Assembly: GCA_016550415.1 (NCBI GenBank)
Contig: JABXGU010000832.1
Span: forward strand, 1-7,195
Direction: 5' to 3'
Length of the DNA: 7,195 nucleotides
Origin: an archaeon
GTDB taxonomy: Archaea > Asgardarchaeota > Hermodarchaeia > Hermodarchaeales > Hermodarchaeaceae
Both the position numbers and the translations under genes were made by a program. Below are positions 1-6,264 of the stretch, piece by piece. Under the pieces are notes generated by a model. That model worked only from the letters and a program-made list of their open reading frames with translations, was not told the origin of the DNA and ran no database searches. The stretch's first letter is position 1, and the number at the start of each line of letters is the position of its first letter.

Positions 1-47
1 CCTTTAAGCCATAGCTCGTGAACATAAGAAAGTCGAAACCCCGAGAT

Positions 48-52
48 GGGTG
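48..52 (+). promoter_or_regulatory. Ribosome-binding site deciding the glmS start
   Basis: GGGTG ends 7 bases before GTG 60. It matches the GGTG core complementary to the archaeal 16S rRNA 3' end. It supports starting glmS at 60 rather than at the upstream in-frame GTG at 18, which would bury the essential N-terminal cysteine behind 15 extra residues. Confidence 0.6.
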
Positions 53-59
53 TATCGTT

Positions 60-1892
60 GTGTGTGGAATTATTGGCGCTGTACTAGTGCAGGGAAATGT
101 GGCACCTCTTCTACGTGAGTCGTTAAAACGTCTTGAATATCGTGGATATGATTCTAGCGGGATTGTAACTGCCGCCAATGGGCAACTTCATATTAAGAAG
201 GACAAGGGGAAAATAGATGAAATTCACAGCAGACTCAACTTTGATACCCTTCCTGGTAGTATTGGTATAGGACACACACGTTGGGCAACTCATGGTGCTC
301 CTTCAAAGGAAAATGCCCATCCCCAACTCGACTGTAAAAATCGAATCGCTGTAGTACATAATGGAATAATAGAAAATTATCAAGATCTTCGTGACGACCT
401 ACTGGCACATGGTCATCATTTCCGTTCTGAGACTGATACAGAGGTTATTCCCCACCTCATTGAAGACACTATAAGATCCACCAAACGTCTTGATTTGGCA
501 GTGGCAAAAATTCTTCCAAGACTGGAGGGCAGCTATGCCATTGTTGTCCTCGACTTTTCCTCTTCAGGAATAGTTGGTGCACGACAGGAAAGCCCCTTGG
601 TACTGGGCTTAGGAAATAACGGTGTATATTGTGCTTCAGACGTACCGGCTTTTCTTCCGATGACAAGGCAGATACTAGTATTGGAAGATGGAGAACTGGC
701 TTACCTGACAGCAAAGGGTGCTCTTCTCTATAAATCGCAATCAACTGGTGGTCTTACTCAAATACCCGTGCGTCTTCCAACTACAGTAAACTGGACAATT
801 GACATGGCTCAAAAGGGTGGATATCCCCACTTCATGCTAAAGGAGATTCATGAACAACCAAGAGCCTTGCGCGACACACTCAGAATACAGCAAGAGGATT
901 TGAAGTCCTTTGCTGAGGTTCTACATAACCATAGAAGCATTTGTTCTATCGCTGCAGGAACATCCTATCACTCTACATTGGCTGCAAAATACATGTTTTC
1001 CCAAATTGCAGACCGTCTTATGTACAGTGCAATTGCTTCAGAGGGCTCTGATATGCTAGCCAGTAGTCTTGGAGAAGATACAGCGATACTAGCTGTTACG
1101 CAATCTGGGGAAACCATCGACACGATACATGCTGTCAAACACCTTAAGCAACAGGGCTGCACAATTCTCGCAATGACAAACACTGTAGGAAGCTCCATTA
1201 CTCGTTTAGCTGATCACGTTCTCTATACACAAGCAGGACCTGAGATTGGTGTAGCTGCAACCAAAACCTTTGCTACTCAGCTAGCTTGCCTAGCTTCCCT
1301 CTCAATTTACCTCGGAGAAATAAATGGTGCGAGAACTAATCAGGAATGTCAGAATCTGCTCAAAGCATTGAGCGACTTCCCTAATATCATACAATCTGTC
1401 ATTCGAAACCAAGAAAGCCTCATCAAGGAAACAGCACAATATTTTGTAAATAAGCCCAACTTCTACTTCTTGGGTCGCGGAATCAGTACAGCGACAGCAA
1501 TGGAAGGCGCTCTGAAAATCAAAGAAATTGCCTACGTACACGCTGAAGGGTACCCCGCAGGTGAATCAAAACATGGACCAATCGCTCTAGTTGAACTAGG
1601 ATTTCCTGTTGTTTTCGTTGCTCCAAGCGATCAGACTCGACGACATCTTGAAGGAAATGTGATGGAGATGAAGGCACGAGGCGCTCAAATCATTACAGTC
1701 TGTTCAGAGAAAGATACGGGAATTGAGAAGCTGAGCGATCGTGTATTTTCAATGCCTGTTCTTCCCATAGAAGTATTTTCACCAATTTGCTATGTGGTTC
1801 CGCTTCAACTCTTTGCTTATTACACAGCCATCCTGCGAGGTCATAATCCTGACCAACCGAGAAATCTAGCCAAGGCTGTAACCGTCTTATAG
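60..1892 (+). CDS. glmS: Glucosamine--fructose-6-phosphate aminotransferase (isomerizing)
   Basis: Makes glucosamine-6-phosphate from fructose-6-phosphate and glutamine in the cytoplasm, the first step towards UDP-GlcNAc. The frame is open from position 18, but I start at GTG 60 because the next codon is the Cys that must become the N-terminal nucleophile (CGIIG), and a GGGTG ribosome-binding site lies 7 bases upstream. The mature chain is then 609 residues, essentially the E. coli length. Class II glutaminase domain (about 1-240): Cys1, GHTRWATHG with Arg73/Trp74, His86, HNGIIENY with Asn100, and ETD with Asp125. Two SIS sugar-isomerase domains follow: TQSGET at 346-351, Glu488 in LKIKE, His504 in ESKHGP, and a C-terminal DQPRNLAKAVTVL with Lys604, all matching known catalytic positions (family knowledge). 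It appears intact. In archaea the product usually feeds surface glycans. No upstream promoter is visible because the window starts 59 bases earlier. Confidence 0.97.
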   Translation: MCGIIGAVLVQGNVAPLLRESLKRLEYRGYDSSGIVTAANGQLHIKKDKGKIDEIHSRLNFDTLPGSIGIGHTRWATHGAPSKENAHPQLDCKNRIAVVHNGIIENYQDLRDDLLAHGHHFRSETDTEVIPHLIEDTIRSTKRLDLAVAKILPRLEGSYAIVVLDFSSSGIVGARQESPLVLGLGNNGVYCASDVPAFLPMTRQILVLEDGELAYLTAKGALLYKSQSTGGLTQIPVRLPTTVNWTIDMAQKGGYPHFMLKEIHEQPRALRDTLRIQQEDLKSFAEVLHNHRSICSIAAGTSYHSTLAAKYMFSQIADRLMYSAIASEGSDMLASSLGEDTAILAVTQSGETIDTIHAVKHLKQQGCTILAMTNTVGSSITRLADHVLYTQAGPEIGVAATKTFATQLACLASLSIYLGEINGARTNQECQNLLKALSDFPNIIQSVIRNQESLIKETAQYFVNKPNFYFLGRGISTATAMEGALKIKEIAYVHAEGYPAGESKHGPIALVELGFPVVFVAPSDQTRRHLEGNVMEMKARGAQIITVCSEKDTGIEKLSDRVFSMPVLPIEVFSPICYVVPLQLFAYYTAILRGHNPDQPRNLAKAVTVL

Positions 1893-1914
1893 GTTGAGGC
1901 GCTTCTATTCTATA

Positions 1915-1938
1915 CAAACAGTTAAAGGAAGCTGTTTG
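1915..1938 (+). other. Hairpin 1 in the glmS / zinc-ribbon gap
   Basis: CAAACAG at 1915-1921 pairs perfectly with CTGTTTG at 1932-1938. The stem can be extended inward by a T-G and a T-A pair, leaving a 6-base loop (AAAGGA). No T-tract follows, so it does not look like an intrinsic terminator. It begins 22 bases after the glmS stop. The role is unknown: 3' end processing, mRNA stabilisation or a protein-binding site are all possible. Confidence 0.45.
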
Positions 1939-1939
1939 A

Positions 1940-1960
1940 AAGGTTTCAATAAGGAACCTT
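1940..1960 (+). other. Hairpin 2 directly upstream of the zinc-ribbon gene's ribosome-binding site
   Basis: AAGGTT at 1940-1945 pairs with AACCTT at 1955-1960. The stem extends inward by a T-G and a C-G pair to a 5-base AATAA loop, giving 8 pairs. It starts one base after hairpin 1 ends and finishes two bases before the GGTGAT ribosome-binding site. It could influence access to that site, but this is inference from position only. Confidence 0.45.
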
Positions 1961-1962
1961 AT

Positions 1963-1968
1963 GGTGAT
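1963..1968 (+). promoter_or_regulatory. Ribosome-binding site of the zinc-ribbon gene
   Basis: GGTGAT, a full match to the archaeal anti-Shine-Dalgarno complement, lies 6 bases before ATG 1975. It decides the start: the frame is open further back to TTG 1894, but that longer start has no comparable site. Confidence 0.75.
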
Positions 1969-1974
1969 TTAAGA

Positions 1975-2205
1975 ATGGCACGGTGTCCCGAATGTGCAGG
2001 GACTATGAAATATGATCCTCGGTCTGGTAATCAAGTCTGTCAAAGATGCGGTTTAGCTGTTTCAAGGGCAGAGCTTGATCGACTTTGGGATGAACAGCGA
2101 TCTTCCTTTCGTGAGGAAGATGAAGAAAGAGAAAAATCACAGCGGCGCCGCGATTATCTTGACTGGTGGCTTGGAAAGAAGGAGAAAGATAAACGAAAGC
2201 GGTAA
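1975..2205 (+). CDS. Small zinc-ribbon protein with charged C-terminal tail, function unknown
   Basis: A 76-residue protein. The start at ATG 1975 is chosen because of the GGTGAT site just upstream, which places the zinc ribbon at the very N-terminus. Cys4-Pro-Glu-Cys7 and Cys22-Gln-Arg-Cys25-Gly form a C-X2-C / C-X14 / C-X2-C ribbon like that of TFIIB or the RNA polymerase small subunits. After it comes SRAELDRLWDE, then a strongly charged, probably helical stretch rich in Glu, Arg and Lys that ends in DWWLGKKEKDKRKR. There are no membrane segments. It lacks the cyclin folds of TFB, so it is not a general transcription factor. It lies 82 bases after glmS and 126 bases before the cdc6-like gene, all in the same direction. 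A nucleic-acid- or protein-binding role is likely from the fold, but nothing specific can be claimed. Confidence 0.85.
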   Translation: MARCPECAGTMKYDPRSGNQVCQRCGLAVSRAELDRLWDEQRSSFREEDEEREKSQRRRDYLDWWLGKKEKDKRKR

Positions 2206-2331
2206 CTTTCAAGTCACTTTCCGAAGGCTCGTTACTTTTCTCATAGGGTGGATAATCCTTTTATGTGCAATACCTTCTATTCGCACATTGAAACAGCTCA
2301 CCCATAAAAAAAATGATTTGAGGGTGCGCGC
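2206..2331 (+). promoter_or_regulatory. Non-coding gap likely holding the promoter of the replication block
   Basis: 126 bases without a credible gene. Two weak TATA-like candidates are present: a TTTTATG stretch around 2259-2265, and ATA followed by a run of A (2304-2313). The first would give a transcript with a short leader that includes the GGGTG ribosome-binding site. The second would put the start of transcription almost on the start codon. A T-rich stretch near 2232-2240 could end transcription from the zinc-ribbon gene. None of this is strong; the gap may also be transcribed straight through. Confidence 0.3.
2322..2326 (+). promoter_or_regulatory. Ribosome-binding site of the cdc6-like gene
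   Basis: GGGTG ends 5 bases before GTG 2332 and supports that start. A CACCC at 2299-2303 could pair with it across an A-rich loop, a weak 5-pair stem noted only because it would cover the site. Confidence 0.55.
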
Positions 2332-3546
2332 GTGGGCGAGAATTTAATCGAAAGAGCTCTACTCAGTGCATCTGTGTTTAAGAATGAGGAGACACTCCAT
2401 CCTGCATTTGTCCCACCCAAGTTGCCAAATCGAGAGAATCAACTTGTCAGACTTAGCCACGATTTTAAACCGTTAATGAGCAAAGAGGGTGCCTACGCTG
2501 TCAATGTTGCAGTCGTTGGTCAGCCCGGTACTGGAAAAACAGTTTCAATCAGGTATTTTGGACATGGACTGGAAAGTGCTGCAGCAAAGCGTGGAATCAA
2601 GATACGCTTTGAATATTATGATTGCTTCATATTCCGAACAAAGAGCGCTATTCTAAGAGATCTCTTAACAGAACGATTCAAAGTAACCAGTCGTGGTTTC
2701 TCTGATGAAGAAATTATCACCATGATTAATAGGCGCCTAGTTCGTGAGAATATACGCTTGGTTCTCTGTCTCGATGAAGCCCATCTTCTTGGGCAAGACC
2801 TCCTCAGCTTAATTCACGCAAGCGAAGTAGCTGTTCATGGACAAGCCCATATCTCTACAATAGTAGCATGTCGTACTACGGATTGGCAAACCGGTCTTAG
2901 TTTTTCCCTATCTGGACGCTTACATGATCGCGTGGACATGCCTCCATATTCTGAAGAAGAACTCTACAAGATTTTCGAATACCGTGCTCAACTCGCTTTT
3001 CATGACAATGTGGTTACAAAAGAAATACTTCAGATGGTAGCTCAAATTGCTGCTTCAACGCAGAATGCCAGACACGGCATCGAAATGCTATACTGGGCAG
3101 GTAAGGCTGCTGATAGACAAGTGGTTCGCCCAATTACTCCAGATATGATACGGCGAGCAAAACAAGAGGTCTACTCCGAACTACGATCGGATGTTCTCTA
3201 TGGACTTCGCTATCAAGAAGTTCTTGTCCTTGCTGCAATATCCCGTTTGCTCAAACTTGAAAAGGCAAGCTCCACAACAATCGATAAGGTATACGACAGA
3301 TACCAACTTGTCTGCGAAGAATATGGTGCCAATATACAGGCGAAACCAACATTTCGTAAAACTATTGATGCTCTGGTTTCACTTGGAATAATTGGTAAAG
3401 CTGTTGAGAGTATCGGTGGCGGTCAACGAGGACGAAGATCTCAACTCACTCTTATGGATATACCGGTTGAACTTTTCGATGAACGTGTCGATGAGATTAT
3501 ACGACGTAGACAATCAGTTAATGGTAAATCAGGAATAGAAGAATAA
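2332..3546 (+). CDS. cdc6: Orc1/Cdc6-family AAA+ replication initiator, divergent
   Basis: 404 residues, the usual Orc1/Cdc6 size. Members bind origin DNA and load MCM, using ATP as a switch. AAA+ part: Walker A GQPGTGKT at 63-70, Walker B LVLCLDEAH at 143-151, a sensor-1 strand near 175-184, the linker region RVDMPPYSEEEL at 200-211 (family PPYS-E-L pattern), and a sensor-2-like NARHGIEML at 245-253 keeping Arg247. A PITPDMIRRA helix ends the lid (268-276). From about 290 there is a winged-helix domain ending in a glycine/arginine-rich wing (GGGQRGRR, 362-369). Odd points: Walker B is DEAH instead of the usual DEID/DEVD, the sensor-1 Asn appears replaced (CRTTDW), and sensor 2 has N-A-R instead of D-A-R. 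The start at GTG 2332 has GGGTG upstream. It lies 26 bases before gins23, so it is probably expressed with it. It could be a paralogue with changed ATP hydrolysis rather than the main initiator. Confidence 0.88.
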   Translation: MGENLIERALLSASVFKNEETLHPAFVPPKLPNRENQLVRLSHDFKPLMSKEGAYAVNVAVVGQPGTGKTVSIRYFGHGLESAAAKRGIKIRFEYYDCFIFRTKSAILRDLLTERFKVTSRGFSDEEIITMINRRLVRENIRLVLCLDEAHLLGQDLLSLIHASEVAVHGQAHISTIVACRTTDWQTGLSFSLSGRLHDRVDMPPYSEEELYKIFEYRAQLAFHDNVVTKEILQMVAQIAASTQNARHGIEMLYWAGKAADRQVVRPITPDMIRRAKQEVYSELRSDVLYGLRYQEVLVLAAISRLLKLEKASSTTIDKVYDRYQLVCEEYGANIQAKPTFRKTIDALVSLGIIGKAVESIGGGQRGRRSQLTLMDIPVELFDERVDEIIRRRQSVNGKSGIEE

Positions 3547-3559
3547 GCCCAAGCTAAGT

Positions 3560-3565
3560 GGTGAT
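3560..3565 (+). promoter_or_regulatory. Ribosome-binding site deciding the gins23 start
   Basis: GGTGAT lies 7 bases before ATG 3573. The in-frame upstream candidates GTG 3558, GTG 3561 and ATG 3564 overlap this motif and are therefore unlikely starts. Confidence 0.7.
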
Positions 3566-3572
3566 GGGAAAG

Positions 3573-4130
3573 ATGACTGTCGAGACCATGTATGAAGCTA
3601 TTCGATTCAGATATAGAAATACCCCTGTAGCTGTTGTGGTGCAAACCCCCATAGAAAAATTCACCATACAGGATAGCAGTTATGGTCCCTATGATAAGGG
3701 AAATGAAGTTGATTTACCTCGTTGGGTTGCTGAAGTTCTGATTTCGCAAGACATAGTGCAGCTCAAGGGCGCAGGAGTGGATTTGCCCATGCTTCAAAAG
3801 GCTGTATGGCGCGAGACCAGTGAGCCTGTTCTTCAGGAATTAACACCACTATTCTTTTTTCAAGTGAAACAGCAGATTAACCATCTAGCACGCAAAAACC
3901 TCGAATCCCCCAATAGTATTATTCTCTCTTCGCAAAAGAAAATGGAAGGATTATTACGAGATTTGATAACAAGCAGACTTATCAAGCTCATGAAAATCTC
4001 ACTTAGAGCAGAGCGACTTCACCAAAGTAAAGAAAAGATGACTGAAGAGGAACATTGGCTAATCGACCAGCTTGTCAGCCTACTACGCAACTGGGAAAAA
4101 CACGTATTGGAATTGGACGCTAATGACTGA
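3573..4130 (+). CDS. gins23: GINS complex subunit, Gins23 type
   Basis: 185 residues. GINS joins MCM and the Cdc45/RecJ-like protein in the CMG-type helicase at the fork. The domain order is small beta-rich B domain first, helical A domain second, as in Psf2, Psf3 and archaeal Gins23, the reverse of Gins51/Sld5/Psf1. The B domain is seen at about 17-65: VAVVVQTPIEKFTIQ, a YGPYDKGNEVDLPRW turn (38-51) and a helix VAEVLISQDIVQL, the typical 'charged-glycine, acidic, LP-W-A-L' pattern of the family. The A domain, about 80-183, is helical with basic and acidic stretches. The start at ATG 3573 is chosen from the GGTGAT site. It follows the cdc6-like gene by 26 bases, and its stop overlaps the mcm start by 8 bases, which suggests translational coupling. 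A gins23-mcm pair is known in Sulfolobus and supports the call. A distant partner subunit (Gins51) is not in the window. Confidence 0.88.
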   Translation: MTVETMYEAIRFRYRNTPVAVVVQTPIEKFTIQDSSYGPYDKGNEVDLPRWVAEVLISQDIVQLKGAGVDLPMLQKAVWRETSEPVLQELTPLFFFQVKQQINHLARKNLESPNSIILSSQKKMEGLLRDLITSRLIKLMKISLRAERLHQSKEKMTEEEHWLIDQLVSLLRNWEKHVLELDAND

Positions 4131-6189
4131 AGAAATAGATTTCATTGGACGTTTCGAAGACTTTCTAAAAGACTTCAAGACGGAGGAAGGCGAAACCATA
4201 TACAGAGACGCCATTGAGAGGATGGCGCTAAGCAAACACATCTTCATCGTTATCGATTTCAACGATTTACTTACTTTCGATGATGGTTTAGCTTCTGCAA
4301 CACTCACGAATCCGGAAAAAGCAATAACAGCGGCATCAGGAGCCATTCAACGTATACTTCGTGTCGTTGATCCAGATTATGCTGACACTGTAGAAAATCT
4401 CCATGCCAGATTCAAAAGAGTACCTGACCGGGTATCAGTCAGAAATATTCGAGCTGAGCACATTGGCAATCTTATATCAATTGGTGCATTAGTAACTCGT
4501 GTAAGCGATGTTAAGCCTCTTCTTGTCTTGGGCGTTTTTAGGTGTCGCCAATGTGACAACTTGATGACTGTTCAGCAAGGTAGCCAATTTACACAACCTG
4601 CTATCTGTTCAAACGAAGGGTGTCGGAACAAGGGTCCCTTCGAACTAGTTCCCGAGCGCTCTAAATTTGTGGACTGGCAAAAAATACGTCTCCAGGAGAA
4701 ACCTGAGGAACTGCCCCCCGGTGCTTTACCTCGAGCATTGGATTGTATACTTCAAGAAGATTTAGTGGATACAGCTAGACCAGGTGACCCCTGCCAAATT
4801 GTAGGAATTCTTTGCTCCACCCAAGACTACTCTGCAGTTCGCAGGAGGAAAGCACCAACCTTTAGCATGTTTCTTGCCACCAACCACGTCGATGTCTCAG
4901 AACGCGAAGCTGATCGCATCGAGATAGCCGCCAAGGAAGAGGAATTAATTCGCCAACTATCACAAGACCCAATGATTCACAGAAAGATTGTCAACTCGAT
5001 TGCTCCTTCTATCTATGGGCTAGTTGATATCAAAGAGGCTGTTGCAATGCTTCTATTTGGAGGCGTAAGCAAAGTCCTCGCTGATGGTGTAAAAATTCGG
5101 GGCGATTCAAACATCCTTCTGGTTGGAGACCCTGGAACTGCAAAGTCTCAACTTCTAAAATATGTAGCCACAATTGCGCCCCGGGGTCTCTACACGTCAG
5201 GCAAAGGCTCAACAGCAGCTGGTCTAACCGCCGCTGTACTAAGAGATCCAGATACAGAGGGCTTTACACTCGAAGCTGGAGCATTGGTGCTTGCTGACCG
5301 AGGAACTGCATGTATCGACGAATTCGATAAAATGAATCCTCAAGATCGCACTGCCATCCACGAAGCAATGGAACAACACACCGTATCAATCGCTAAAGCA
5401 GGAATTGTAGCAACCCTCAATGCTAGAACAGCTATACTAGCTGCAGCGAACCCTACCCTCGGACGATATGTCCCCCAAAGACCATTCATTGATAATGTGA
5501 ACCTTCCAGTTACACTACTTTCACGCTTCGACTTAATCTTCACTTTAACAGATCAACCTGAAGCTGAAAAAGATGAACGAACTGCAGAACACATTGTCTC
5601 CCTTCATCTTCTGAAAGGTGCATCTAAGGGACCTCCCATCAATGCAGATTTACTCCGCAAATACATTGCCTATGCTCGGCAGAGAATTAGACCTGATCTC
5701 ACCGAAGAAGCGCTAAATGTGTTGAAGGAATTTTACCTAGGTATGAGAAAGGCTGGTGAATTGGAAAATGCCCCTGTTCCAATTACTGCACGACAACTGG
5801 AATCACTAATTCGTCTTTCTGAAGCTCATGCAAAAATGGCTCTTCGAGAAAAAGTACATCCTGATGATGCTCAAGCTGCTATACGCTTAGTCAGAGCATC
5901 ACTTATGCAGGTGGGCCTAGACACTGAAACCGGTCAAATAGACATAGACAATATCATGATTGGGAGAGGTAAATCGCAAAGGGATAAACTGCAAGTCATA
6001 CTAACAATGTTACGTGAACTAGAGAAAGAGATTGGAGGACCAGTTCCAATAGAGAAATTGGAAAAACGCGCAGAACTGGATGGCATTAATCCCACCTTTG
6101 TAAAACAAGCAGTTGTCCAACTCCGTGACAAGGATGGACTAATATTCGAACCGAGACCCGGGCATCTCCGTTACATAAAGGGAATTTAG
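4123..6189 (+). CDS. mcm: Replicative helicase MCM
   Basis: 688 residues; the hexameric ATP-driven 3'-5' helicase of the replication fork. N-terminal helical domain A (about 1-95, with the family-typical VIDFNDLLTFD). OB-fold region about 100-260 carrying a zinc finger Cys141-X2-Cys144 ... Cys162-X4-Cys167. AAA+ core: Walker A GDPGTAKS at 335-342, Walker B CIDEFDKM at 397-404, presensor-1 hairpin with Lys425 in SIAKAGI, sensor-1 Asn443 in AAANP, arginine finger SRFD at 467-470, and sensor-2 region ITARQLESLIRLSEA at 554-568 with Arg557. A C-terminal winged helix lies at about 615-688. All key residues are present and there is no intein. The start at ATG 4123 is chosen because it gives the usual N-terminus (MTEEIDFIGRFEDF); the upstream start at 4072 would add 17 unrelated residues inside gins23. 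The ATG overlaps the gins23 stop (ATGACTGA), so translation is probably coupled; no strong ribosome-binding site is visible. Confidence 0.97.
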   Translation: MTEEIDFIGRFEDFLKDFKTEEGETIYRDAIERMALSKHIFIVIDFNDLLTFDDGLASATLTNPEKAITAASGAIQRILRVVDPDYADTVENLHARFKRVPDRVSVRNIRAEHIGNLISIGALVTRVSDVKPLLVLGVFRCRQCDNLMTVQQGSQFTQPAICSNEGCRNKGPFELVPERSKFVDWQKIRLQEKPEELPPGALPRALDCILQEDLVDTARPGDPCQIVGILCSTQDYSAVRRRKAPTFSMFLATNHVDVSEREADRIEIAAKEEELIRQLSQDPMIHRKIVNSIAPSIYGLVDIKEAVAMLLFGGVSKVLADGVKIRGDSNILLVGDPGTAKSQLLKYVATIAPRGLYTSGKGSTAAGLTAAVLRDPDTEGFTLEAGALVLADRGTACIDEFDKMNPQDRTAIHEAMEQHTVSIAKAGIVATLNARTAILAAANPTLGRYVPQRPFIDNVNLPVTLLSRFDLIFTLTDQPEAEKDERTAEHIVSLHLLKGASKGPPINADLLRKYIAYARQRIRPDLTEEALNVLKEFYLGMRKAGELENAPVPITARQLESLIRLSEAHAKMALREKVHPDDAQAAIRLVRASLMQVGLDTETGQIDIDNIMIGRGKSQRDKLQVILTMLRELEKEIGGPVPIEKLEKRAELDGINPTFVKQAVVQLRDKDGLIFEPRPGHLRYIKGI

Positions 6190-6264
6190 CTATTGCATTT
6201 ATTGGTGGTTTTTGGGGATGATTGATGGCTTTTCTAAGATTTTGGAGTTGCTGATAGAATATAG
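6190..6264 (+). terminator. Probable oligo-T termination region after mcm
   Basis: A 75-base spacer between the mcm stop and the tail of the convergent broken gene. It is T-rich on the plus strand, with T5 at 6209-6213 and T4 runs at 6230-6233 and 6240-6243, and has no strong hairpin. Archaeal RNA polymerase commonly stops at such T-tracts (established knowledge); use here is inferred. Confidence 0.4.

Noticed and set aside
1894..1974. N-terminal extension of the zinc-ribbon protein from TTG 1894.
   Set aside because: The extension covers two hairpins and a perfect ribosome-binding site for ATG 1975, has no ribosome-binding site of its own, and reads unlike a protein.
2206..2331. Replication origin with ORB repeats next to the cdc6-like gene.
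   Set aside because: Archaeal origins often lie beside cdc6, but I found no repeated or inverted ORB-like element here, only an A8 run and modest AT-richness.
2075..2347. Plus-strand open frame of 90 codons overlapping the zinc-ribbon gene, with a hydrophobic stretch (VTFLIGWIILLCAIPS).
   Set aside because: It has no start codon within the intergenic part, no ribosome-binding site, and its first half is an out-of-frame copy of the zinc-ribbon gene.
5100..5330. Intein or intron in the mcm ATPase motifs, a common site in archaea.
   Set aside because: Walker A and Walker B are uninterrupted and correctly spaced; the LAGLIDADG fragment downstream is separate DNA.
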